Below, one piece after another: positions 35,380 through 43,323 of a DNA stretch of 43,323 nt. The stretch comes from Chrysochromulina tobinii. Taxonomy: Eukaryota > Haptophyta > Prymnesiales > Chrysochromulinaceae. Positions within the stretch are counted from its first letter, which is position 1; every line of letters starts with the position of its first letter. Under the pieces are notes generated by a model. That model was not told the DNA's origin and searched no databases. It saw only the letters and a program-made list of their open reading frames with translations. The position numbers and the translations under genes were made by a program. The stretch spans positions 1-43,323 of the forward strand of contig JWZX01003171.1 of assembly GCA_001275005.1 (NCBI GenBank). Reading direction: 5' to 3'.

Positions 35380-36924
35380 TCATTTCTCGCGGGGCTTGAC
35401 GAAACTGTTGAGGAGGTTCAATCCGAGGTTGATGGCGCTGTAGCCGGCGTTTGCCTGCTCGGCGCTTGCCGACGCGATCGAGGCCTGTCCGTCGCCTTCA
35501 CCGCTCGGCGAGGCGCCGACTCCGCGCCGTCCGAAGACCTCGGTGAAGGCTTGTCGGCTGACATGGAGCGCCTGCGCCGGCAGTTGGGTGGAGCCCTCGG
35601 GCTTGTACACTTTCAGGTCGCTTCGCACCGCCGTGCCGTAAGCGTGGAACTCAACCAGCCCGTTCGCGACCTCGACGATGTCGAGCTCCAGTCCGATGAT
35701 CTCGTCCGCGCCGAGCGCCAGGGCGTCTTGGTAGATCCCGTCCATGACGTGTGCACGCGCCGCCTCGAGCACCTCATTGTATCTGGTGATCTCGCCACCG
35801 CGCATCTCTTGCCCCCAAGATTTGAGCATGCCTCCGAAGCCCACGTTGAAGACGCTCGTGCGTGTGACCACTCCGACGGGCAGCATCCCACAGTCCATGC
35901 AGGCCCACAGATCCGCTTCCGGCAATGAGGAGGTCTTGACGTCCTCGGGCGACGCCGGAGGCCGTAGGTCTGAGTGGGTGCATGCCGTGCCGCGCACGGC
36001 AACCTCCTGGAGAAAGGACCAGTTGGACGCCTGCATCTGCACGCCCGACACGAAGGGGCACCCTTGCTCGTGCGCCTCGACGCACAGGCGGTAGAGCGCG
36101 GCATTGCGAGCTCGATTGAAGACGTCCGAGATGGCTGGCACCTCCCCGGACGAGATTGTGCTCGCAACGGCGGAGCGAAAGAAGCCTCCCAGCCCTCGGG
36201 AATAGGCGTCGTTGCCAAAGACCACCGTCTTGGGCGTGAAGCCGCACTCCAGCAAGCAGTAGAACTGCTCGCCAGAGCAGCCAGCCACGAACAGAGTGGG
36301 CGGCGGAGCCACCTTAGGATGATGAGTCTCCTCATCAACGGAGAGCCAGTCGGAATGGACTCGTGGAGATGCCCCCTCGGTCGGTGGAGACGCCCTCTCG
36401 GTCGGTGGAGACGCCCTCTCGATTGGCACGGGTGGACACTTCTCATGATCTTCGAGCGCGACCACGGTGCTGCCGATTGCCACGACCTCGAAGTGCGATG
36501 CCTTGTGCACGAGTTGCAGGCTCGTCCCTACGACGCCCGCCCCGCCGCGTGCCACGGCCTCTGCCATCAGCTTGTCCATCGCCGTTTGCCGAGCACTCGA
36601 AATCAGCCCGGTGACCTCGGCGTTGCTTCCTCCCTGAGTTTGCGACCACGACGAAAGGAAGCCATTGATCATACCCATGCTCTGTGCAGCCGAGCCGAGG
36701 ACCAGGTGGTGCGGCCGGAAGCCCTTCTTCCTCAAGCAGTAAATCTCGCTCCCATTCAAACGGGTCGCGCGGCACGAGCTCCACCATTGCGCAGGTGAAA
36801 GTGACTCATCCACTGAGGCGGGAGGAGATGAGCGAATGGGCTCGGCTTGCAACCAGCAGCGCCGTCCGAGCCGCAGCACTGGGCCCCTGAACGGTGCCGA
36901 CACCAGTTCCGGCACCTTGAACAT
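35380..36924 (-). CDS. Protein with three tandem YbjQ/UPF0145-like repeats
   Basis: I start at ATG 36924 (MFKVPELVSAPF), since the upstream frame opens only with GTG. The 514-aa protein has three diverged copies of a YbjQ (heavy-metal-binding, PF01906-like) domain. Each has a helix (SSARQTAMDKLMAEAVARGG; FNRARNAALYRLCVEAHEQG; EAARAHVMDGIYQDALALGA), then a central strand (GVVGTSLQL; FVSGVQMQ; EIIGLELDI) and a final strand with EVxxxGT (FEVVAIGSTVV; LQEVAVRGTAC; VEFHAYGTAVR). The third is the most canonical. A repeat-coded ERASPPTE spacer lies between copies one and two. Bacterial YbjQ proteins form pentamers; function is unclear and metal binding rests on weak evidence. A three-in-one chain suggests oligomer symmetry built into one polypeptide (inference). 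Confidence 0.75.
   Translation of the reverse strand: MFKVPELVSAPFRGPVLRLGRRCWLQAEPIRSSPPASVDESLSPAQWWSSCRATRLNGSEIYCLRKKGFRPHHLVLGSAAQSMGMINGFLSSWSQTQGGSNAEVTGLISSARQTAMDKLMAEAVARGGAGVVGTSLQLVHKASHFEVVAIGSTVVALEDHEKCPPVPIERASPPTERASPPTEGASPRVHSDWLSVDEETHHPKVAPPPTLFVAGCSGEQFYCLLECGFTPKTVVFGNDAYSRGLGGFFRSAVASTISSGEVPAISDVFNRARNAALYRLCVEAHEQGCPFVSGVQMQASNWSFLQEVAVRGTACTHSDLRPPASPEDVKTSSLPEADLWACMDCGMLPVGVVTRTSVFNVGFGGMLKSWGQEMRGGEITRYNEVLEAARAHVMDGIYQDALALGADEIIGLELDIVEVANGLVEFHAYGTAVRSDLKVYKPEGSTQLPAQALHVSRQAFTEVFGRRGVGASPSGEGDGQASIASASAEQANAGYSAINLGLNLLNSFVKPREK
36371..36423. repeat. In-frame tandem repeat in YbjQ-repeat gene
   Basis: CCCTCTCGGTCGGTGGAGACG recurs about 2.5 times with a 21-bp period. 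It stays in frame and encodes an ERASPPT-type spacer. Confidence 0.8.
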
Positions 36925-37308
36925 GTCGACCAGCACCACACTGAACTGTGAATTTGAATCGGCGGGACCCAGATTCGTCAAGCCTCTAGCTGCAAGCTGG
37001 TATCCCCCCGACCCTCGCCAGATTCCTTTAGAAGGAAAATCGGTCAGCACATTTGCACATAATGAACTCACGCAATCTTTGAAAAGTTGGAGTGATGAAC
37101 ATGACTCAGTCTCTCAGTGAGTGATGAACTGTCCATGTGTGATGATAAATTCCTAATCTGTGTAATACTGTAACTGTTCACAATGAGCTGAGCGCAAAAC
37201 TCTGGAAATGTCCTCTCCGTTGCCCTTTTTCATCTAGATGTTGCCCCGCACTCCTCGAGCGTTTCTTCTACACTGCGTGTACATAAGGAGTGGCCTCCTC
37301 GCCAGGCT
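36925..37308. promoter_or_regulatory. Upstream region of the YbjQ gene and 3' flank of the LRR gene
   Basis: On the minus strand ATTCACAGTTCAGTG (36940-36954) lies 16-30 bp before the YbjQ start codon. The rest (37080-37300) is relatively AT-rich with short ACTCAGTCTCTCAGTGAGTG repeats near 37105 and no gene. Confidence 0.4.
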
Positions 37309-40139
37309 CTAGATCAGGAGCTCCAGCTGCGCCGCCTCGCCCGCGTCCCGGAGTGCCGCCACCGCCTGCTCGTCGTGCGTCGTGCGGAGCAGACCGTGCG
37401 CGTCCGGCGCGCGCGCCTCGTCCAGATAGTTCTCGCGCACGTCCACCCGCCGCAGTCGCAGTGGCGGCGCCCGAGACGACGCTCCCGCCTCAGCCGCCGC
37501 CCGAGACGACGCTCCCGCCTCAGCCGCCGCCCGAGACGACGCTCCCGCCTCAGCCGCCGCCTGACTCGCCTCGTCGCACGCCTGCCGAAGGCATTCGGCC
37601 AGCAGGGCGGCGCCGCCAGATCCAATCTGATTCTCGGCGAGATCGATCGAGGTGAGAGATCTCGACGCGAGCATGGCGCGCGCGAGAGCATCGAGACCGC
37701 TCAGATCGGGTGCGAGCGGACACACCTTGACTTCGGTGCCATCCCAGTGCGTGACTACTACGGCGCGCCCCAAATGGGCGACGCGCGCGCCGACCTCGAT
37801 AGGGCCACCCTCCACCGCGCTCGCCGGCAGGTAGCCGCTCTCGCCGTCGCCGAGATTGTTCGAGCTCAGTCGAAGGCAAGTGAGGCTCGAGCAACGCGCG
37901 AGAGCGGCCGCCACGGCCGAGGCGACCGCGGGTCCATCCACCAGGTTGGCGTCATCCACAGACCTGATGAGAGAGGTCATCAGAGGTCATCAGAGGTCAT
38001 CAGAGGTCATCAGAGGTCATCAGGGGCCATCCGCCAGGTTGGCGTCATCCACACACATGGACAGGTTGAGTTCCGTCAATGAGGGCGTCGTCTCGAGCGC
38101 GCGCGCGATCGCCTCGACGCCAACAGCCCCCATACCCGTCTCGGATAGGTCGAGGGAGCGCAGCCGCGGCAACTCCTCGAGCGCCGTCGCGAGCGCGACG
38201 GCTCCCTCCGGGCCGATGGGATTGTGCGCCACATCGAGGCTCGTGAGGGCCGTGAAATGGGGTAGCGCCGCGCTGAGCGCCGTCGCCTCTGCCGCCGTCC
38301 AGGCCAACGTGCTGAACGAGAGGCTCGTCGCGCTGACCGACACGGCGCCAAAAAACGTGCGGTACACGCGGCTCACAACGGCCGCGTCGGCAGGGTCGCT
38401 AAAGGCCTTGGCCTCTCGGAAGAGGGCGTCGGCGGCGTCGGGCAGAAGCGGCGGGGGCCGGTGCGTCGAACAAACGTGCTCGAGCCGCCGGCTCGGCTTC
38501 CAATAGCCTCCGGCATACGCGGCCGATGCGTCGCGGCCGGCGTCCGGCGACCGATGTCGAGGCGGCGCGCATGGCTCTTGACCACGGCACTCGTGGCCGC
38601 CTCGCAGAAGCAAAAGCCAGAGGCGTCGTAGGTGGCGCCGCTGAATCCGGCCGGGACGGCGCTCTGCATCCAGACGACTGTGTGGGCGTGGCCGCACCAG
38701 AGGTCGGTCGAGTCGCGCAGCCCACGGACGAAGAGGAGCTCTTCGGGCAGGGTCCGTGGCGGCTGGAAGAGGGAGGCAAAGTCCCAAAAGAGGCCGAAAT
38801 CGGGAGGTTCCGTCAAGCCGGCGCCCTCAAAGGCGGCGGTGAGGGGCGAGCGTGAGATGAGGGATCGCTCGGCCTCGAAATTGGGCAGCAGGTAGGTCTG
38901 TGCCACGTCGGCGACGGCGTCCAGATGGAACCGATCCGGGTCGCAATGCCACGTCGCTAGCCACTTGTACGACAGGATGACGAAGAGCAGCCCGAAGTCG
39001 GCGCCGAGAGCGGTGGCAAGGCGGCGGAGCGTCGGCGCACCGAGGAAGGCCTCAGGCGGCAGATCCTGCCGGCGCTCGATGCGCCCGCCAGATCGGCGCA
39101 GATTCACGAGCCATCGGCCCGAGATCGGCGAGATTGCACCCGATTCGACCGTCTCGAGCAGCGACTCGACTGCGAAGTAGCGGTCGACTTGGCTCAAGGC
39201 CGCCGTGGTGTACGAGCGTTTCAGTGGGTGCGGGATGGAATAGCGCTCGTTGAGAGTGAAGCTGCGGCTCAGCGCGTGCCCTCGCGTAGCCTCCGACGCA
39301 GCCGCTGTGCTCGTGGACTTGTCAGCTGCTCCTGTGGAATCCTCAGGAACGCTCTCTGAGAATCGAATCTCTGAGAATCCAGATGTGGAATCCGCAGGAA
39401 TCTCGTCGAATCGAATCTCTGAGAATCCAATCTCGTCGACCTCCTCGTACGTCTCGGGCACGCCGAGGCCGGAGGAGGGACCGACGTCGATCTCGAGCAG
39501 CATGCCCGCGTACCCATCCTCGGGCACCATCACGATCAGTTCGGAGCCCTCCCATTCCACGGTGAACTCTTCTCCCGGCACACAACCGTCGGGCACCACG
39601 GCTTCAATGGTCGTCCACGTCGTCGCAGAGGGCTCTGAGGCCGTGGCGTCCAACCCGTTCGATGCTGAGGACTCTGAGGCCGAGGTCGACTCGATGATGG
39701 CGGCGGCGAGTTCGCGCGCGAAATTCCGGGTCTCTGTGCGGTTGAGCTTGAGCGGAGGCTTTGGTAGAGGCACGGCGAGCAGCAAGTCGTCGTCCTCCTC
39801 CTCGCATCTCCCATCCGTGCCCAGGAGCGCATTCGCGACGGCCCGCAGCGGCCAGCCCGGCGCGTGTCGAGCATCGTTGAGGACCTTGGAGAGTGCTGCC
39901 GCCAGCTCGTTCAGCTCACCCGCACTGGGCCTTGTGGCGGTGGAAGGCGCAGCAGCGGTGGGCGGAGCCCTGCCGTCTGCTTGTGCCTTCAGGTGGCTGC
40001 CGATGAACCCGAGCCGTTCGGCGGTTGGCACAGGCAGCGATGCTTGGACTGCCGCCGTCAGAGCGGTCTCTAGACTGGCGCGGATATACTGCTCCTCAAA
40101 GTACGGCGGCAGCGTCTGCTCGTCGAGCGCTTCTAGCAT
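37309..40139 (-). CDS. LSxxW-module leucine-rich-repeat protein
   Basis: Two exons, 40139-38057 and 37963-37309, join in phase 2 over a 93-nt intron. The first in-frame ATG is 40139 (MLEALDEQTLPPYFE). Residues 1-300 are poorly conserved, with EGSELIVMVPEDG and a repeated GFSEIRF acidic block. The module follows: GGRIERRQDLPPEAF, TLRRLATALGADFGLLFVIL-SYKWL, FGLFWDFASLFQPPRT, WCGHAHTVVWMQS, YDASGFCFCEAA and SHARRLDIG. It is the same module as in the LRR gene at 5454 and the U-box gene. Near 38545 one base is out of frame before the conserved HRPPPLLPDAADALF segment. LRRs of ribonuclease-inhibitor type follow (LTSLDVAHNPIGPEGAVAL, RSLDLSETGMGAVGVEAIA, LTSIDLAENQIG). Three in-frame 30-bp repeats add an AEAGASSRAA spacer. 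Probable ligand-sensing scaffold (inference). Confidence 0.75.
37471..37560. repeat. Three perfect 30-bp in-frame repeats
   Basis: The unit CCGAGACGACGCTCCCGCCT-CAGCCGCCGC occurs at 37471-37500 (first base differs at the boundary), 37501-37530 and 37531-37560. It encodes AEAGASSRAA units near the end of the LRR protein. Confidence 0.9.
37964..38056 (-). repeat. LRR-gene intron: duplicated exon start plus CTGATGACCT units
   Basis: The intron starts GTGTGTGGATGACGCCAACC and the next exon starts GTCTGTGGATGACGCCAACC; the similarity runs for about 34 nt. In between are about five 10-bp units CTGATGACCT on the sense strand and a CTCATCAG acceptor. Splicing gives LNLSMSVDDANLVDGP. Confidence 0.88.
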
Positions 40140-40281
40140 CCCGAGGCTTCCGCGCTTTCCGAAAACATCGAAAACATTTTGAAAAGTGAAGTTCAACACA
40201 GAACACCAATCGGGCCAAACTCACCTCGAGCTCTCTTCGCGAGTGCCCTAGAACTGTGAACGCATATTCCGCAATCCTTCC
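40140..40281. promoter_or_regulatory. Compact divergent promoter
   Basis: Only 142 bp separate the two divergent ATGs (40139 minus, 40282 plus). It contains GAAGTTCAACACAGAAC (40190-40206) and AGAACTGTGAACGC (40250-40263), related to the TTCACAGTTC elements of other genes here. A short out-of-frame minus-strand ATG at 40177 opens a 14-codon upstream ORF in the LRR gene leader. Confidence 0.45.
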
Positions 40282-40782
40282 ATGTCTCGCCGAGCCCGCG
40301 CTGCACCCAAGGCCAACGTCTCCGCCTCTGTCCGACTCGGCCTGACCTCGCTCGCCGAGGGCAACGAGGACGCCATTGCCTCGATGCTCTCGGTCGCCCC
40401 GACCGACGACCTGGTCGAGAAGATGATAGACTGCATGGGTGTGAATGGCCTCTCCGCCGAGATGCTGATCGCAAGTTACTTTGGGCAGAGCATGCTCGCA
40501 ACGTACTGCGTTCGGCGGCTCAACAAGAGCGACAAGGGCTCAGTGCCAGCGCTCGCCGAGCGGATCGCACGTGAGTGGGCCAAGCCGAGCTTTGAGCCGT
40601 TGTCCGCGCATGCAGGGCTCAAGAAGAGGTCGGCGGAGGCTGCTCCGGACGACGAGGAGGACGTAGCCGCGAAGCGCGTGAGCGCGCTCGAGGAGATCAA
40701 GACAAAACGCGCGAGGCAGGCCGAACAGGCTGCCGCACGGGTAGCGGCGACGGCGGCCAAGGCGGTCGCGAAGGAGGAGTAG
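40282..40782 (+). CDS. Small nuclear-type protein with TFIIS N-terminal-like helical domain
   Basis: An uninterrupted 166-aa ORF with a good start (tcc-ATG-TCT, MSRRARAAPKANVSASVRL). Residues 15-100 are helical and end with GQSMLATYCVRRLNKSDKGS and VPALAERIAREWAK, resembling the TFIIS N-terminal/LW domain pattern of a basic helix followed by a helix with a conserved Trp and Lys. Residues 105-166 are charged and Ala/Lys/Arg-rich, with KKR and KRAR clusters as possible nuclear localisation signals. LW domains bind disordered partners of the transcription elongation machinery. The match is by pattern only, so the function is tentative; the gene itself is convincing because of codon use and its clean divergent promoter. 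Confidence 0.65.
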   Translation: MSRRARAAPKANVSASVRLGLTSLAEGNEDAIASMLSVAPTDDLVEKMIDCMGVNGLSAEMLIASYFGQSMLATYCVRRLNKSDKGSVPALAERIAREWAKPSFEPLSAHAGLKKRSAEAAPDDEEDVAAKRVSALEEIKTKRARQAEQAAARVAATAAKAVAKEE

Positions 40783-41177
40783 AAGGTACATGTCATGTAG
40801 GTCCAGGACTCTATAACATTCAAGTTGTTCAGCTAACATTCCAATGCGTCGTAGTTTCATAGATCGTTACCGCCTTCCAGCGACGCACACGTGGCGAGGG
40901 TGAGGCCTAGAGGAGCAGAGCGTGGTCAGCGCTAGTGAGGGGGAGTGTGTCTGAACTGATGAAAGTTCGCATCACGCAAAGGCACATCCGAGAGGCGGGG
41001 GTCGCTACCGATCGGCGCGGTCTCGGTTTACTATTCTTCTCTGCATCTAGCCCCCATCAAAGATTCGGTTTCGGAATCGAGCGGATAACTTTGGCATGCA
41101 TCGACAGATACGTTCAGATTACAAAAGTTCACCAGGGCCCGACGGGCTGTAAAGACCTCTGACCCGCCGCCGACTCC
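40783..41177. other. intergenic region
   Basis: No gene supported. It may contain the 3' end of the small gene and the promoter of the next. No repeat or motif stands out. Confidence 0.45.
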
Positions 41178-43323
41178 ATGCGGTACTCTGCGCCGTACAT
41201 GTACGACGCGCCCAATGCCTTCGCCGCGCAGCCCACGCATCTGCGCGGCATCGCACCGACGGTTTTGAAGCTGCAGCTCACGCCGCTCGGGCTTCCATTG
41301 CCGCACATCGCCGGACCTCCATCGCTCGGCGAGCCCGCGCTGCCACGAATCTTCAACACGTTTAACCCGTCGATCGCGCCGGCGCCGCACTCGCTTCGTC
41401 GACTTTGCCCTCGCTGCGCATACGTAGTGGCCTTGCGCGCCGAAGCGCTGCACCAGTGCAACGCCTCGTCGCCGCTATTGAAGCCGACCAGCAGAGGCAA
41501 GGCCATCGCAACGGGCGCCTACTTCAAGGGCACGGCGCTCGCCGTGCTTGACGCGTCGCTGGAAGTACTCGCATGGACGTGGATGCTGCCGCGGCCCGAG
41601 GATCAGGTCTCGATTGCGCACAACGGCAGCCGCTGGTTTGTGCCTCCGGGCGTGCACGACGGCTTCGCGACACCGCCGTGGGGCAAGCCCGCATACGATA
41701 CGAGGCTGCTCCTCTTGGATGGGGAGCACCTGTTCGCGACGACGAACTGCAAGGCGTGCACATTCATGGTCGCCAAGCTCGAGGTGACCGCCGAGCCGAC
41801 GGCGAGCCATGCATCCTCGCCCAGCATGCAAGCGCTCACCACGGCGGGCCCTGCGAGCCATGCATCCTCGCCCAGCATGCAAGCGCTCACCACGGCGGGC
41901 CCTGCGAGCCATGCATCCTCGCCCAGCATGCAAGCGCTCACCACGGCGGGCCCTGCGAGCCTCGCCCAGCATGCAAGCGCTCACCACGGCGGGCCCTGCG
42001 AGCCATGCCTCCTCGCCCAGCATGCAAGCGCTCACCACGGCGCCGTGTCCCTTTCCCACAGGTGACCGCCGAGCCGACGGCGAGCGGCACGCTCACGGCT
42101 CTGCGCGTGTGGGCGCCCTACCGTCTCCGTGGCTTTGAGAAATGGCTTCAGGGACGGAACCAAGCGCTCTTTGGCGGGCCGAGCGCGGCGCCGATGGAGC
42201 GGCACGAGGGGGAGGGGATGGCGGCGGAGGTAACGACGCCGTCGCCGGCCGGGGTCCGCACGGCACCGTCGGCGACGAAGGCGAGCGCGGTGGTCCGCGG
42301 ATCGCCTTCAGCGCTCCTGATTCAACCGTGGCTGGGGCTGGTGGCCTCGATGGGTGTTCCTCTGTTCCGACGGCAGTACCACGCCCAATGCTATCCGCAG
42401 CAGGCTCAATGGTGGGGCTCGACCACGGTAGAGGCGATGGCTGCCAAACTAGGCAAGGCGAGGGCGCACCGCCTGTGGGAAACGTCGACGTGTGGGCCGA
42501 CACCGATTGGAGCACCTCTGAACGCGACCGTCCTTGAGCCGCGCCGCTGGGCGCTCGAGCACGGCGTGGATGACACGGTGAGTGCGCGCCGCCTCGCCCG
42601 CCAGCTGCTCCGCGCGCACCGCGCGGAGCGCGCGGGCTGGCACAATGCGAGCGGCGCGCTGATCGGTCTTGCCAACTTGGGAAACCAGACAGTAAACCAG
42701 ACAGGGTGGGGGCCTAGCGCGTTCTCGTCCTCGTCTTCGTCCTCGTCCTCGTCGTCCTCTTCCTCGTCGGCGGTGGGCGAGGGGTCGATCGCGCGGGGTC
42801 CTCGAACGCTCGATAGGACGCTCAACGGCCATCCATTGCGCTTCGGAGAGATCGCACTGCTCTTCAACCACACGGGCCTCGAGCGACGGCGAAGGACCTT
42901 CGACGTTGGGGGCTCTCGTGTGTCTCCAACGGCCAATCTCGTTCTCATCTCGCGCCCTCGAGGCTCGGCCATGGGAGACGGCGGCGGCGAGGGCGGCGGC
43001 GAGGGCGGCGGCGAGGGCGGCGGCAGGGGCGGCGGCAGGGGCGGCGGCAGGGGCGGCGGCGAGTGCGAGGCGCTGCTCGGGATCGGGCACACGCACCGCG
43101 GCACCGGCCATCTTGAACGCCGAATGCTTCGTGCAGACGCGGCGCGTCGAGAAGACTATTCCGCAGGCCTCATCTCCGGCAATGGTCGTCATGCGATGCG
43201 GCGGCGCAAGGGTGGCGGCAAAGGCGGCGGCCAGGGCGGCGGCAAGGGCGGCGGCGGCGGCCTGGGCAGCGGCAAGGGCGGCGGCGGCGGCAAGGGGGGC
43301 GGCGGCGGCAATGGCGGGGGGGG
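41178..43323 (+). CDS. Uncharacterised algal protein (probable glycan-related family), 3' truncated by window end
   Basis: Exon 1 is 41178-41783 and exon 2 starts at 42062; the frame then stays open to the end of the window, so the gene is incomplete. Exon 1 encodes FNTFNPSIAPAPHSL, YVVALRAEALHQCN, AYFKGTALAVLDASLEVLAW, VPPGVHDGFA, YDTRLLLLDGEHLFAT and CTFMVAKLEV. Exon 2 continues WAPYRLRGFEKWLQGRN, several NxT/S sites (NATV, NASG, NQTV, NHTG), VGGSRVSPTANLVLISRP and LLGIGHTHRGTGH. I recall this order (NPS..AP, LAVLD, a repeated strand pattern, then an LLG-GH-H-GTG motif) from uncharacterised secretory proteins of haptophytes and stramenopiles, beta-propeller-like and possibly linked to glycan metabolism. 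Long Gly-rich tracts (42970-43065, 43200-43323) disrupt the later part and may be intronic or unreal coding sequence. Confidence 0.65.
41784..42061 (+). repeat. Intron with duplicated exon start and 51-bp minisatellite
   Basis: The intron starts GTGACCGCCGAGCCGACGGC-GAGC (41784-41807), identical to the start of the next exon (42062-42085). It contains five copies of a 51-bp unit beginning GAGCCATGCATCCTCGCCCA (41804, 41855, 41906, a 9-bp-shorter copy at 41957, a partial copy at 41999). The acceptor is CTTTCCCACAG. The intron is 278 nt, phase 0, open in frame, so gene finders may read it as coding. Confidence 0.87.
42965..43323. repeat. GGC-rich trinucleotide tracts at the window end
   Basis: Imperfect GGCGGCGRG and GGCGGCRAG arrays (42970-43065 and 43200-43320) run to the end of the window. 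They resemble the GGCGGCGGCAAGG array in the LRR gene at 7382-7600 and are probably unstable; the terminal G run may also mark a scaffold edge. Confidence 0.7.

Noticed and set aside
38373-38520. Continuation of the minus-strand LRR ORF after the frame break (GSSTFVRRTGPRRFC...)
   Set aside because: The alternative frame holds the conserved HRPPPLLPDA segment and the LRRs, so this tail is out-of-frame reading.

Overview
This is GC-rich nuclear DNA from a unicellular eukaryote, most likely a haptophyte alga (inference). The pointers are multi-domain eukaryotic proteins (U-box/ankyrin, PDZ/EF-hand/ADP-ribosyltransferase, Hint, CUB-like), short GT-AG introns that repair reading frames exactly, minisatellites, and several families typical of haptophyte and related algal genomes. 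There is no operon organisation and no rRNA, tRNA, CRISPR, phage or viral gene that I can support.

Layout. 0.1-4 kb: a CUB-like Cys-rich protein and a secreted C39-like/Hint protein, both on the minus strand. 4-5.3 kb: a small inverted-repeat element, a broken small membrane-protein gene and a microsatellite. 5.4-9.5 kb: an LRR protein with an LSxxW module, then an EF-hand/zinc-finger protein. 10-14.1 kb (minus): a five-exon Cu+-type P1B ATPase. 14.4-17 kb: a four-exon amidohydrolase. 17.7-18.8 kb (minus): a ZIP metal transporter. 19.1-22.4 kb: a long conserved protist protein and a small Tudor/agenet-like ORF. 22.6-27.1 kb: PDZ-PDZ-EF-coiled coil-ADP-ribosyltransferase with a dynein-stalk-like tail. 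27.5-30.5 kb (minus): a DUF72 protein and a GNAT acetyltransferase. 31-32.8 kb: a U-box/ankyrin protein. 33.3-40.1 kb (minus): an EF-hand/coiled-coil protein, a triple YbjQ-repeat protein and an LSxxW/LRR protein. 40.3-43.3 kb: a small TFIIS-N-like protein and an algal protein that runs off the end.

The most striking signal is in the introns. At least six begin with a copy, 9 to about 40 bp long, of the first bases of the exon that follows them. Several are filled with a 10-bp minisatellite of the form CTGAYNNCCT, always on the sense strand, and each unit carries a branch-point-like CTGAY. The same unit occurs in unrelated genes on opposite strands. This looks like intron birth or growth by tandem duplication plus expansion of branch-point-like repeats. 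A second theme is an LSxxW(L) module shared by three genes and joined to LRRs in two and to U-box plus ankyrin repeats in the third. A third is a set of recurring promoter-type modules upstream of otherwise unrelated genes.

Several genes carry single-base frame breaks inside clearly conserved domains. These may be assembly indels or real lesions. Intron positions below come from frame and domain continuity only; no transcripts were available.
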